Positions 35,571-44,933 of a stretch of 64,000 bases of DNA are shown here, one piece after another. Made by a program: the position numbers and the translations under genes. The notes under the pieces are model-generated. The model saw nothing but the letters and a program-made list of their open reading frames with translations, did not search any database and was not told the DNA's origin. The stretch is from Bacillota bacterium (lineage in GTDB: Bacteria; Bacillota; UBA4882; UBA8346): the NCBI GenBank assembly GCA_029974635.1, contig JARKQY010000014.1, forward strand, positions 62,001-126,000. The letters run 5' to 3'. Each line of letters begins with the position of its first letter. The stretch's first letter is position 1.

Positions 35571-36016
35571 ACTTCCCCCCCCAATGCTTTAACCGGAAAC
35601 TCCACCCTCCGGCAAAAAAATCTTACAAAGAAGCCTATTATTAATAAATTATGTGGGAGTTATCGATTTTAGAGCAAAAACTATCCATTTTGGCGGGTGG
35701 CTGTGCAAAATATACGGGTTGATTCCTGGGAATAATTCCTTTGGTATGCAGCATATACTATGGGGACATGCATTTCGTATGGAATTTCATTATATGGGGA
35801 CAGTCGTGAAGAAATACGGTAATATAACTCAATCAAAAAATAGCAAGAATCTCCGCAACAATAAAAAGGTTCAAATTACCTTTTATTCCGGAAATTTTGA
35901 TTATATTTACATTGAATATTCCAATGGATCAAGAATCCAAATTATCAGACCGGCATTTTCGAAAACCCCTGAAAAATAAAACTGGAGGCGATGATTTAAA
36001 TCATCACCTCCAGTTT
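35571..36016. other. Intergenic region, no convincing gene
   Basis: About 446 bases between ylmC and the CBS-domain gene. A plus-strand frame of about 108 codons (35653-35979, GTG start) is open but has no ribosome site and no recognisable domain, so it is not called. The right end carries the terminator at 35981-36014. Confidence 0.5.
35981..36014 (-). terminator. Terminator of the CBS-domain gene
   Basis: Arms ACTGGAGG-GATGAT and ATCATC-CCTCCAGT pair over 15 positions with one mismatch around a TTAA centre. On the minus strand the stem is followed by TTTTATTTTT, right after the CBS gene stop; on the plus strand the T-run is weaker. Confidence 0.85.
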
Positions 36017-36448
36017 CTATATCTTTTCCGGTTCGGAGGGAAAAGAGATATCACCAAGGGTCCTGGCAAGCTCCACATCGTATTTTGCCTTGGTTGCCAA
36101 ATCCCCCAGAGAAACCATTCCAACCAATTTCTCGTTTTCAACCACCGGTACACGGCGAATCTGTTCATTGGCCATAATTCCTGCCGCTTGATTCAGGCTC
36201 ATCTCCGGATTAACCGATGTAATTTTCGTCGTCATGATATCCTGGACCGGAGTAGAGTATGGATCCCTGCCATGCGCTATATTACGGACTACAATATCCC
36301 GGTCGGTCAAAATTCCTAAAATCTTCTCCCCTTCACAAACCGGAATCGCCCCTACATCATGTTTTTGCATTAATTGAGCTGCTTCTACTACATTCGTCCG
36401 GGGATTTACGGATGCTACCTGATGAGTCATAATGTCCCTTATCTTCAA
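36017..36448 (-). CDS. Tandem CBS-domain protein
   Basis: A 143-residue protein made of two CBS domains (about 1-60 and 70-130): KIRDIMTHQVASVNP, GAIPVCEGEKILGILTDRDI, then VQDIMTTKITSVNPEMSL, RRVPVVENEKLVGMVSLGDL. Such proteins bind adenine nucleotides and act as energy or redox sensors; the partner is unknown. TTG start with AAGGATG upstream. It is followed by a strong terminator, so it is a single-gene unit. Confidence 0.92.
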   Translation of the reverse strand: MKIRDIMTHQVASVNPRTNVVEAAQLMQKHDVGAIPVCEGEKILGILTDRDIVVRNIAHGRDPYSTPVQDIMTTKITSVNPEMSLNQAAGIMANEQIRRVPVVENEKLVGMVSLGDLATKAKYDVELARTLGDISFPSEPEKI

Positions 36449-36544
36449 AACAACACATCCTTCTCTTTTTGCTTTTAATCTTCCCTGGCGGTTGAAACTA
36501 ATTCACCAAAAGAGATGAAGATCAAGGGGTAATTGCTGCCAATA

Positions 36545-37687
36545 CTACCTTAATGCCCTAATTTCCTTACATTCAGATCTTTTTTCATCAATCAAACATT
36601 CCACTTCATTTAAAATCGAATCCGTAGCGAAAGGTTTGGCCAGTTTCCCGGCATTCTGCCGCATGAGTTGAATTTTGGCCGGATTATGCAACAAGTCTTC
36701 CATGATGAACTCTAGCTCGGAAATGTCTTTAATATGGACGGCGGTTCCAGAATTGGTTAAAAACTCGGTATTGCCGTCTTCCTGTCCCGGAGTCGGCCGA
36801 ATAATCAGCAACGGCAATTTTTGGGCCAGAGCCTCAGCTACGGTCAACCCTCCCGGTTTAGAGATCAGTAGATCAGCTGCAGCCATATATTCGTAGATAT
36901 TATCGACAAATCCCATAATACGTCCCCGCAATCCGAGCATGCCCAGTACTTGCTGTAATTCTGCATATATTTTTTGATTACGGCCGGCAATTCCGATAAC
37001 TTGAAATTCCTTGGTCAACCGGCTGAGGGTAAACAAAACTTCCACCAGTGGGCCGATGGCATTACCGCCGCTCATTAGCAGTAACAACGGTAAATCTGGA
37101 TCAAGTTCCAGCTTGGCCCGGATCTTCTTTGGATTTAACTCTTTTGTAAAACAAGGGCGAACCGGAATACCGGTATCTTTAATACGGTAATCCTCGACTC
37201 CAAGATTTTGCAATTCGGCAACCATTCCCGCATGGGCGACGAAAAACATGGAGGTATTGGAATTTACCCACATATGATGAGATACATAGTCGGTTATAAC
37301 CGCACTGTTTGGTATTGAATAATGAGGATACATATACGAAGCCACAGAAGCTGGAAAAAAGTGGGTGGATATAATAGCATCCGGTTGATATTCCTTGATT
37401 AGTTCCCGATATTTCCTTAATCCAATATATACTTCGGATTTTCTAACCGGGGACCGGGGCCGGTCAGCCAAATTATAAAGCAACTTATAAACCGACGGAG
37501 TATGCTTGGTTACTGCGTAGTAAGTCTGTTCTATCCAGCGGCCGAAAGTTGGTGTGGCATAACGTAAAAAATCAATATGGCTGGCCTCTCCGCCAAATTT
37601 TTCGATATATGCTTCACAGAGAGCCTCTCCAGCCTTTACATGCCCAACCCCAATCGATGCTGACAAAACTAAAAGGCGGTTCTTCAT
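36545..37687 (-). CDS. Glycolipid glycosyltransferase, MGDG-synthase/UgtP-like
   Basis: A 380-residue GT28-family enzyme expected to glycosylate diacylglycerol at the membrane. The N-terminal acceptor domain reads LSASIGVGHVKAGEAL, DAIISTHFFPASVASY and VITDYVSHHMWV. The C-terminal UDP-sugar domain includes LLMSGGNAIGPLVEVL, FVDNIYEYMAAADLLISKPG and GGLTVAEALAQKLPLLI. The product is probably a mono- or diglucosyl-diacylglycerol, used as a bilayer lipid or teichoic-acid anchor (family knowledge). GGAGG precedes the ATG. Confidence 0.88.
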   Translation of the reverse strand: MKNRLLVLSASIGVGHVKAGEALCEAYIEKFGGEASHIDFLRYATPTFGRWIEQTYYAVTKHTPSVYKLLYNLADRPRSPVRKSEVYIGLRKYRELIKEYQPDAIISTHFFPASVASYMYPHYSIPNSAVITDYVSHHMWVNSNTSMFFVAHAGMVAELQNLGVEDYRIKDTGIPVRPCFTKELNPKKIRAKLELDPDLPLLLLMSGGNAIGPLVEVLFTLSRLTKEFQVIGIAGRNQKIYAELQQVLGMLGLRGRIMGFVDNIYEYMAAADLLISKPGGLTVAEALAQKLPLLIIRPTPGQEDGNTEFLTNSGTAVHIKDISELEFIMEDLLHNPAKIQLMRQNAGKLAKPFATDSILNEVECLIDEKRSECKEIRALR

Positions 37688-37804
37688 TCATACCTCCACA
37701 TCGAATTGTTAACATAAGTTTGTAGATTTATTTTAATTATATACCACTTTGCGTTTGGACGTAAGAGTTTTTATTTATAATTCAATGGTAAGAATAACTT
37801 TATA

Positions 37805-38698
37805 TTACAATAAACGCGGTTTTTGGGCGGCAGCAAAACCTAGTTCAATACGCTCACGAATTTTTTCCGGGCAAAAACTAAGCGAATTAGGTTCTATGAT
37901 CGGATTCGATGGACTGATAAGGTATAGAGGCACTTTCTTCCGGCCGGGGAAGGACTCCGGACGCTGGTTAATCTGATGGGCCAACTGAATATCGTTGGCA
38001 TTGATCTCATTGACTAAAATATCAATGGTTCGCAGCAAAGCTTCCAATGAACCTTTCGTTTGAGCATACCCCAAATAGGGTGAAAGATCCTCCCGGACTG
38101 GAGAATTGATAACGACCACAATTTCATCCGGTTGTTCGTCGAAGACTGCGCCGAGGGGTGTAACATCACGGAGCCCGCCATCATAACAATGCTTGGAGTT
38201 GATCATGACTCCGGGAAAAAGCAACGGCATACTGGCGCTTGCCAAGATATATTTGGGAAAATCCGCCCATAATTCCTGTCGCCGGTTATCGGCATATAGC
38301 AATTCACCTGTTTCGACGGCTACCGCTGTAATTTTCACAACCTTAGCCGGATTGCCGCACAAGCGCTTGAAGTCGATTTGTTGGGCGATGATCTTCTCTA
38401 AACCAATGGGCTTATAGAGATAATCCCGAAATAACAATCCCAGTCCACCTAAAATACTCTTCCGATATATTTGATCATCACCAGTGATGGCAAGCCAAAA
38501 ATCTTTCAATTTAGCCGCATAATGAAGCAATTCCTGAAAATTGCCGGCTTGACCAAGAAAACTCACATTTAACGCACCAACACTGGTTCCTAGAAAAACA
38601 TCAAAATCCATACCGCGCTTCCGGACTAAATAATCAATAGCACCGACCTCAAATGCACCCAGGCAACCTCCACCCGATAATACCAATGCCCGTTTCAT
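37805..38698 (-). CDS. Patatin-like phospholipase
   Basis: A 297-residue patatin-fold acyl hydrolase. The oxyanion loop GGGCLGAFEVGA, the nucleophile elbow GTSVG (S39) and the catalytic Asp motif DGGLRD (in HCYDGGLRDVTPLG) are present, giving a Ser-Asp dyad. It has no signal peptide, so it probably acts on membrane phospholipids from the cytoplasm. Its position next to a glycolipid synthase suggests a membrane-lipid role. GGAGG precedes the ATG. Confidence 0.93.
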   Translation of the reverse strand: MKRALVLSGGGCLGAFEVGAIDYLVRKRGMDFDVFLGTSVGALNVSFLGQAGNFQELLHYAAKLKDFWLAITGDDQIYRKSILGGLGLLFRDYLYKPIGLEKIIAQQIDFKRLCGNPAKVVKITAVAVETGELLYADNRRQELWADFPKYILASASMPLLFPGVMINSKHCYDGGLRDVTPLGAVFDEQPDEIVVVINSPVREDLSPYLGYAQTKGSLEALLRTIDILVNEINANDIQLAHQINQRPESFPGRKKVPLYLISPSNPIIEPNSLSFCPEKIRERIELGFAAAQKPRLL

Positions 38699-39004
38699 TG
38701 CTTTTTCCTCCCAGGGGTGCTTTAAATGATTATTTCCACCCCAGAGTTATGCCCCTTTTCAAAACCGAAAAAAATATCCGTATTTTAAAATAATTCTCCT
38801 TATATTGTCGGCATGTTTCACAAAATCATTAGCCCTAAAAGAATTGACAAGAGTATCATTATATTCAAAAAAGTTATCCATATACCCACAAATTTTATCC
38901 ACAATGTGGATAACTTCTGGAAATAATTTTACGGCTAAATTTCCGGTAATAAAAAATAACGCGTAAACATCTATTAACATTATATGAATGATTTTTATGA
39001 ATTC
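38699..39004. other. Intergenic region with paired DnaA-box-like sites
   Basis: About 306 AT-rich bases between buk and the patatin gene. It contains TTATCCATA (38874-38882) and a perfect inverted pair TTATCCACA (38895-38903) / TGTGGATAA (38905-38913), both exact DnaA-box consensus sequences. The pair could also fold as a 9-bp hairpin, but no T-run follows. A 73-codon minus-strand frame here is not convincing. Confidence 0.55.
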
Positions 39005-40108
39005 TCACTTAAACCCTATATAATGGGACCAATCCTTGTCAGGGGCGTAAATCTTGGCCTCTTCCCGGCCGTTAAGAACTCGTAACGCACCGTCCGCTAA
39101 TGCTTCCATTTCAAACTCGCCCGGAAATACAATGACGGGGGCAATAAAAGCTACCCGCCCTTTGACCAATTCCATAAAGCGTTCCGAATATGCCAATCCT
39201 CCCGTAAGTACAACAGCGTCCACATTACCTTCAAGTACTGCGGCCAATCCCCCAATTTCCTTGGAAACCTGATAAGCCATAGCTTCAAAGACCTCAGCCG
39301 CATTAGAATTACCAGCGGCAATTCTTGCTTCCACTTCCCTGCCATCATTTGTACCCAGATAGGCTACCAATCCGCCTTGACCGGCCATCATCCGCAGCAT
39401 TTGCTCTTTGGTGAAGCGCCCCGAATAACAGATCCTGATTAAATCCCCAATTGGCAGTGTTCCCGCCCGTTCCGGAGAAAAAGGCCCTTCTTCAATCCCG
39501 TTGTTAACATCGACCACCCGTCCATATTTATGAGCGCCAATGGTAATTCCGCCCCCTAAATGGGCGACGATCAACCGGACTTCTTCATATGCTTTGTTAA
39601 GCTGTGCCGCTGCCTTACGGGCGGCCGCTTTTTGATTTAAAGCGTGAAATAAGCTCTTACGCCGGATCTCCGGCCAGCCCGAATAATAGGCCAGTGGTTC
39701 AAACTCATTCACGACGACCGGATCCACAATATATGCTTTAACACCAATCTCCATCGCGATCTCATGAGCAATTAGACCAGCCATACTGGAAACATGCTTT
39801 CCAAAAGCACTGGTTTTCAAGTCGGTTATCATCTGCTCATTAATCTCAAAAACACCGCTAGGAATGGGTTTACACAGGCCACCACGGCCTACGACAACGG
39901 TGAAGGTCTTTAAATCAATCTTTTTTTCCTGCAATACCCGATAAACGGTTTCTTTCCGATATTGATACTGATCAAAGATCTCCGTAAACTTGAGCAATTC
40001 GCTGCTTGGGTGGATGATAACTTCTAAAAACTCGGGATTTTCATCGTTATATACTGCTATTTTAGTTGAAACCGAGCCCGGGTTAATGATTAACAGCCGA
40101 TGAGGCAA
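39005..40108 (-). CDS. buk: Butyrate kinase
   Basis: A 367-residue acetokinase-family enzyme that converts butyryl-phosphate (or a branched acyl-phosphate) and ADP to acid and ATP. Motifs are LLIINPGSVSTKIAVY at the N-terminus, VVGRGGLCKPIPSGVF, HALNQKAAARKAA, IVAHLGGGITIGAH and VLTGGLAYSERFM. TTG at 40108 is chosen (LPHRLLIINPGS) since AAGGGTGA lies just upstream; a GTG three codons earlier overlaps that site. It lies 5 bases after ptb, forming the classical ptb-buk pair. Confidence 0.94.
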   Translation of the reverse strand: MPHRLLIINPGSVSTKIAVYNDENPEFLEVIIHPSSELLKFTEIFDQYQYRKETVYRVLQEKKIDLKTFTVVVGRGGLCKPIPSGVFEINEQMITDLKTSAFGKHVSSMAGLIAHEIAMEIGVKAYIVDPVVVNEFEPLAYYSGWPEIRRKSLFHALNQKAAARKAAAQLNKAYEEVRLIVAHLGGGITIGAHKYGRVVDVNNGIEEGPFSPERAGTLPIGDLIRICYSGRFTKEQMLRMMAGQGGLVAYLGTNDGREVEARIAAGNSNAAEVFEAMAYQVSKEIGGLAAVLEGNVDAVVLTGGLAYSERFMELVKGRVAFIAPVIVFPGEFEMEALADGALRVLNGREEAKIYAPDKDWSHYIGFK

Positions 40109-40113
40109 TACCG

Positions 40114-41010
40114 TCACCCTTTACATTTATTTTGTAAATAACAGGCCAACATAATTGAGTTAACCTTAGTTTCCTTGTGATCTGCCCGTGATGTCAAGAC
40201 TACCGGTACTTTTGCCCCAATCACAACCCCGCCGGCGGGATAACCTGAGATCATACAAAAAGATTTATATAGTATATTTCCGCTTACCAACTCCGGAACA
40301 ATGAGTATATCTGCCTGTCCGGCCACCGGATCCGCCTCAAGATGTTTGGTAACCACCGAATCCATAAGCAAAGCATTATCTAAGGCCAGCGGACCGGAAA
40401 TTAAAGCATTGCCGAAAAATCCTTGCCTTGCTAACGCTACTAATTCAGCCGCATCAACTGTGCTGGGAATTTTGGAATTCACCTTTTCAATTGCCGAAAG
40501 AATGGCCACCTTCGGAGGATCGTAACCCAAGGCTCTTGCGACTTCCAAAGCGTTTTGAATAACCGCTTTCTTGCCCTCCAGATTGGGATGAATCAATACA
40601 GCCCCATCACTGAGTAGAGTGAACTTTTCCCTTCCCGGCAGCGAAATAACCGCCACATGGGATAACAACCGCGTTTGGGATACCAATCCCTTATCCTTGG
40701 CCACCATCGGATGCATTAAATCGGCAGTGGATATTTGCCCCTTCATAATCAGATCGGCTTCCCCGTTTCTCACCAGTTCTACGCTTCGTTCGGCGGCCTT
40801 CCGGGGATCGGTTTCCATGATAACTTGCCCGGTTTCGATTGTTACTGAAGGATTTTTCGTAAAAAAAATTAAGACCGGTTTAATCCAACCGGTTTGAGTT
40901 GCTTCCCTGACAGCCGCAATAACCTCATCATCATCGGCGCCAACTACCGCTATACGCAGAGGCCCACTCCCCTCAAGAGCTTTTCTTAATTCCGAAAAAT
41001 TTTTCACCAT
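40114..41010 (-). CDS. ptb: Phosphate butyryltransferase
   Basis: A 298-residue phosphotransacylase (PTA/PTB family) that turns butyryl-CoA and phosphate into butyryl-phosphate for Buk. Recognised from LRIAVVGADDDEVIAAV, DLIMKGQISTADLMHPMV, SHVAVISLPGREKFTLLSDG and GYPAGGVVIGAKVPVVLTSR. The ATG at 41010 is chosen because GGGGGAGG lies 10 nt upstream; an ATG three codons earlier nearly touches that site. Indicates substrate-level phosphorylation through butyrate or branched acids. Confidence 0.94.
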   Translation of the reverse strand: MVKNFSELRKALEGSGPLRIAVVGADDDEVIAAVREATQTGWIKPVLIFFTKNPSVTIETGQVIMETDPRKAAERSVELVRNGEADLIMKGQISTADLMHPMVAKDKGLVSQTRLLSHVAVISLPGREKFTLLSDGAVLIHPNLEGKKAVIQNALEVARALGYDPPKVAILSAIEKVNSKIPSTVDAAELVALARQGFFGNALISGPLALDNALLMDSVVTKHLEADPVAGQADILIVPELVSGNILYKSFCMISGYPAGGVVIGAKVPVVLTSRADHKETKVNSIMLACYLQNKCKG

Positions 41011-41039
41011 GGCCTTCATTCCTCCCCCAAGATAACCGA

Positions 41040-42740
41040 TTACTTTTCCGATAATGAGATTTCCAAGGATTCTTCCAAAGCATCCAGATCAAAATCATCG
41101 AAATCGAATTCATCCTCGAATTCCGTATCTTTCTCCCCTGCAACGGAAACAGCAGGCTGTTCCTGCGCTGCTGCCATCGTATCCACTAATTCTTCTTCTA
41201 ATTCAGTATCACTGAATTTGGTTTTCGCCTGTGTGGTCAATGTCTGAGCCAGCGCGCCCAGCTGTTGTGTGGAAATGGTCAAGGTCTGGGCGATCGCGGT
41301 TATTTCTCTGAAAATATCATTCAAGTTACCCATTCCTTCTTCCGACGCCATTGTAAAATCATAAGCATTGGTAACCTCCGAATTGATTTCCTTGATAATA
41401 TCCGCCTGGCTGTTCAAAAACCCGCCGACACTTTGTAATAACGGTAAACCTTCCTGTAAAGTTTGAACAATCCGGGTAAATGTTTCGTTGATCTGGTTGA
41501 CGTTGCGCATACCTCTTTCAAAGGTCACCGCTGTTTCTTTGGAACTGGTAACCGTTGTTTCCAACTTCGGCAAAAACTTTTTAATAATAGTTTCAATTTG
41601 TTTTAACGTCTCCTGGGTTTGAATTGACAATTTACTAATCTTTTGAGCAACTACGGCGAATCCACGTCCATACTCCCCGGCCCGGGCCGCCTCGATAGAA
41701 GCGTTCATGGACAGCATTTTAGTTTGCTCGGCGATGTTACTGATGGTTTGCACGATCTCTCCGATATTTTGCGAATCCAGGTTCAACTCTTCGATAGTTT
41801 CCAATGTGGTATCGAACTGGCTGACAACCTGATTAATTTCCCGTTCAACCGCGGCTACGTTTTCTGAACCTTGAGCGGCCGTAGACACAATGTTTTCAGT
41901 TAATTTAAGGGTCTGAACGGTTAAATCCTGATGTTCATCAGCCCTTTCCGATAAAGTATTCAAAAGTTGCTGAGTCTTGGTCATGCCTTCCCGGGTTTTG
42001 GTGGCGTCATCCGCCAAACTTTTGACAATATCGCCGGTAGCTTGCAGGGAAGCATTGGTTTCTTCCGTATAGGAACGCAGCTCTTCGGTGGCGGATGTTA
42101 AAGTGGTTGCACTAATTGCGACCCCCTTCAACAGGTTGCGGATATCCTGGAAAGCCTCCTTATTGACCCTTTCCTGATGTGAAATACGTTGCAGCAAGTT
42201 GGTTGCCAGATTGGTAATATATGTACATCCTACTCCCACTAATAACAGATAAAAAATCCGGACGGCAACTGCGGCTTGATATGATTGATAACCGGCCGGA
42301 CGAACCTCGGGAATAAGAACAGTAATTAGCAGGTAGGAAATGATAGAAGCGCCAGTCGCAAAAATAGTGGTTCGTTTATTAAAATAAAGACTGGAAAATA
42401 CAAGCGCCCAAAAAAAGTTCATAAAATTGCTATCGCTGATGCCGGCCAGTAGAATATTGATAAAAACGACCAGTCCAATTGTGTCCCCAACTAATATATA
42501 TTTAGTAATACGACTATCAGGCTGATACCGGATTAAATAAAACGGTACGGCGGCCAATATTCCTCCGACTCCCAGTAGATACAGGGCATACCAAAAGGTA
42601 AATTTTTCGGTATGAGGAGTAAATAACAGTACCGCAATCACCAGGAGTACCCCCAAAGCAACTCCGCCACTCAGTAGATAAAAGTATATTTTGTTTACCT
42701 TCTTTTCATTTTCACGGTAAAACTTGACTTCCTCGCGCAT
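41040..42740 (-). CDS. Methyl-accepting chemotaxis protein with six-helix membrane sensor
   Basis: A 566-residue chemoreceptor. The first ~190 residues form about six transmembrane helices with short loops rather than the usual two helices flanking a large ligand domain. No clear HAMP domain is seen before the coiled-coil signalling region, whose conserved tip is NIAEQTKMLSMNASIEAARA. The last ~50 residues are strongly acidic. The ligand is unknown; a membrane or redox cue is possible. GGAGG precedes the ATG. Neighbouring diguanylate cyclase and hemerythrin genes suggest a sensory cluster. Confidence 0.9.
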   Translation of the reverse strand: MREEVKFYRENEKKVNKIYFYLLSGGVALGVLLVIAVLLFTPHTEKFTFWYALYLLGVGGILAAVPFYLIRYQPDSRITKYILVGDTIGLVVFINILLAGISDSNFMNFFWALVFSSLYFNKRTTIFATGASIISYLLITVLIPEVRPAGYQSYQAAVAVRIFYLLLVGVGCTYITNLATNLLQRISHQERVNKEAFQDIRNLLKGVAISATTLTSATEELRSYTEETNASLQATGDIVKSLADDATKTREGMTKTQQLLNTLSERADEHQDLTVQTLKLTENIVSTAAQGSENVAAVEREINQVVSQFDTTLETIEELNLDSQNIGEIVQTISNIAEQTKMLSMNASIEAARAGEYGRGFAVVAQKISKLSIQTQETLKQIETIIKKFLPKLETTVTSSKETAVTFERGMRNVNQINETFTRIVQTLQEGLPLLQSVGGFLNSQADIIKEINSEVTNAYDFTMASEEGMGNLNDIFREITAIAQTLTISTQQLGALAQTLTTQAKTKFSDTELEEELVDTMAAAQEQPAVSVAGEKDTEFEDEFDFDDFDLDALEESLEISLSEK

Positions 42741-42881
42741 TATAAATTCCTCCTATTGGGTGTGGCAATTATAGAATATATGAAAAAGAAAGCTGTTTTA
42801 GGCAAAAAAGGCCCCTGTCAAAACTTTTACTGATATAATAATCGGTAGAATTCCTCAAAATAGTGATAGTAAAACGAAATA

Positions 42882-44201
42882 TTAATCAAGATCGGAACCA
42901 AACATGGTTAGTTGCAAAATATCCTGAGTCTTTTTATTTGATTTCTTCCTGGTCTTTTCATTATACATGCTTAAATCAGCTTCTTTCAATAACCGTTCGA
43001 TATTCAACTGTTCCTGGGATTCCCAAATAGCGGCGCCGATGCTTATGCCGATTTTACGGGCCATTTGATCCGTTTGCTGCCAGCTTTGAAATGCCTCTCG
43101 GATTCGCCATCTAACCAACTCCAGAATCTCCCGATCCCCTTTAATAAGAATTACAAATTCATCTCCGCCCAAACGGCAGATAATATCGTTTTCCCGAACC
43201 GATGTTTTTAAAATCGCAGCAAAGCTTTTTAATACCGCATCCCCGACCAAATGTCCGTGCCGGTCATTGACTTTTTTAAAATTATCGATATCAATAAGCA
43301 GCAACCCAATCGCGGAATCTTCCTTACGTCCCCGGGCCAATTCTTTTTTCACGAATTCAATCAGCCCGTTACGGTTGTATATTCCGGTCAACGCATCCAG
43401 AACTACATTATTCTTTAATTCTTTAAAGATCAAATCATAAGGAGCCTCAATTCCAAATGTAATGATGAGTTGGTAAATTCGCAGAGTAGCCATAATTTTG
43501 GCTGAATGGCCAAGCCAGTTCAGCCACCAGCCGGTCCCCTCAAAAAACAGGCCGCATCCTGCGGCAATCAGGGTAAAAATAATTGTTGCCTGAATATGTC
43601 CATAAATCCGGCTATTGAAAAATCGGCGTTTGACATATAAATGAACTCCGGCTGCAATTAACAAAAGAATGTTAAATCCTTTGGCGGATATTATCAAGGA
43701 TTTTATCTGAACCGTGTAAGGCAATCCATAAACCAGAAAACTGCCAAAAATAAGAATCAAACCAATTGCCGCAAGTATTCCGGAAGTCATTCTCCGGGAA
43801 AACCGGCGGGCGGTAAACAATGGTACCAAAAACAATGCCGCTGCCTGAAATATAAATTCACATCCGTTGAGAAGGTTGGAAGCCGCGTTTCCAATCCCCG
43901 GAAAAATTTCGAGACGGGAATCGGCAAGCAGATGAAGTAAGTTAAAAGACCCGATAAAAAAATAGGAGTATCCCAAAAATAGCAGCGGGTTACTCCTCGA
44001 ATAACGAAAAGTCTTTACAGCCAGCACATATATCAAAGCGGCGAGTATAATATTGAAGCCTTCGGCTACTGTGTGAAACAGCGTATCATTGGATACAGCC
44101 ATAATTACCGAAGTCCCAATACCCAATGCTAGATATCCGGCTTTTCTCCAGTCCACCCTTATCTGCTGCCCTAACTCAAAACAGCGGTGAGTAATATTCA
44201 T
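42882..44201 (-). CDS. Diguanylate cyclase with membrane-embedded MASE3-like sensor
   Basis: A 439-residue protein. Residues 1-260 contain about seven to eight transmembrane helices (including a VNFLxLLHLLAD-like SFNLLHLLADS segment, MASE3-like). Residues 270-425 form a GGDEF domain with intact RLGGDEFVIL and an upstream RxxD (REND) inhibitory-site motif. It should make cyclic di-GMP with product feedback. It balances the HD-GYP protein at 49380-50783. A GGTG ribosome site precedes the ATG. Confidence 0.92.
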   Translation of the reverse strand: MNITHRCFELGQQIRVDWRKAGYLALGIGTSVIMAVSNDTLFHTVAEGFNIILAALIYVLAVKTFRYSRSNPLLFLGYSYFFIGSFNLLHLLADSRLEIFPGIGNAASNLLNGCEFIFQAAALFLVPLFTARRFSRRMTSGILAAIGLILIFGSFLVYGLPYTVQIKSLIISAKGFNILLLIAAGVHLYVKRRFFNSRIYGHIQATIIFTLIAAGCGLFFEGTGWWLNWLGHSAKIMATLRIYQLIITFGIEAPYDLIFKELKNNVVLDALTGIYNRNGLIEFVKKELARGRKEDSAIGLLLIDIDNFKKVNDRHGHLVGDAVLKSFAAILKTSVRENDIICRLGGDEFVILIKGDREILELVRWRIREAFQSWQQTDQMARKIGISIGAAIWESQEQLNIERLLKEADLSMYNEKTRKKSNKKTQDILQLTMFGSDLD

Positions 44202-44228
44202 TTACGGCACCTCAAGGAACCATTTTTC

Positions 44229-44633
44229 TTAAATTACCTTTTTTAAAAAAGCCCCCAACTCCTTGTCTACATTGCGAATGTGCGTGTTAAGCCACTCCAC
44301 CACTACCCGGTTCGTCAAAATAACCAAATGCGGGCCGGGACCCTTGGTTTCCAATTGGTTTTTCAGCTCGGCGAAGCTCATGATAAATTGCTGATGTTGA
44401 CTTTTATGACTGGAAAAACGGGGGTAATTATATTGTAACATAAAATTTTCTTCGGTTCCAAAATGAGTCACCACATAATCTTCTAAAAACTTAATAATCT
44501 CCTGAACCGATTCCTTGGCTTTTCCTTGATGGCATGCCTCTAATAATTGATTGATTTGTTTGAACAATTCCTGGTGTTGATTGTCAATTTCAATTACACC
44601 TACCGCCAGATCATTGGTCCATTGGATTGCCAT
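44229..44633 (-). CDS. Bacteriohemerythrin
   Basis: A 134-residue single hemerythrin domain. The full di-iron ligand set is visible: H20, H57, E61, H76, H80, H118 and D123. It binds O2 reversibly for oxygen sensing, storage or detoxification in an anaerobe. It lies 27 bases upstream of the diguanylate cyclase in the same direction, so O2 and c-di-GMP signalling may be linked. GGAGG precedes the ATG. Confidence 0.95.
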   Translation of the reverse strand: MAIQWTNDLAVGVIEIDNQHQELFKQINQLLEACHQGKAKESVQEIIKFLEDYVVTHFGTEENFMLQYNYPRFSSHKSQHQQFIMSFAELKNQLETKGPGPHLVILTNRVVVEWLNTHIRNVDKELGAFLKKVI

Positions 44634-44933
44634 TATAAACCCTCCTTTTTACATACCTACTTTTTACATGTATCGGTAGAAAACACGAAATATTTAAACT
44701 TGAATTCGGCAAGTAGCTTTACGAACTGATTGTGTTTGGAAAGCATAATGGACCTTTAATTTGTTTACTAAATTATAACACAAAAAATACACATGCCAGT
44801 AATACCTCCCGGTTATTCGGGACAAAATATGATTAAAAAGGCTTTTTTATCCAGATATCATTCTCATCCTTTTATGTGCCCAGCAAGTGCAAGGATAGGG
44901 ACTACTAGAAAATTTTTTGACGAAAAAGAAAAA
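44634..44933. other. Intergenic region between divergent genes
   Basis: About 300 AT-rich bases between hemerythrin and menG. It contains ACTTGAATTCGGCAAG (44698-44713), a motif repeated at 56533-56593. The upstream reading frame of menG stays open back to 44793, but no domain or ribosome site supports a longer protein. Confidence 0.5.

Noticed and set aside
35653-35979. 108-codon plus-strand open frame between ylmC and the CBS gene
   Set aside because: GTG start without a ribosome site, no recognisable domain and no operon context; noted only as an open frame.
38874-38913. Chromosomal replication origin
   Set aside because: Only two to three DnaA-like boxes and no origin-linked genes (dnaA, dnaN, recF, gyrB) nearby.
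38759-38980. 73-codon minus-strand open frame between buk and patatin
   Set aside because: It overlaps the DnaA-box palindrome, has no clear ribosome site and has no family resemblance.
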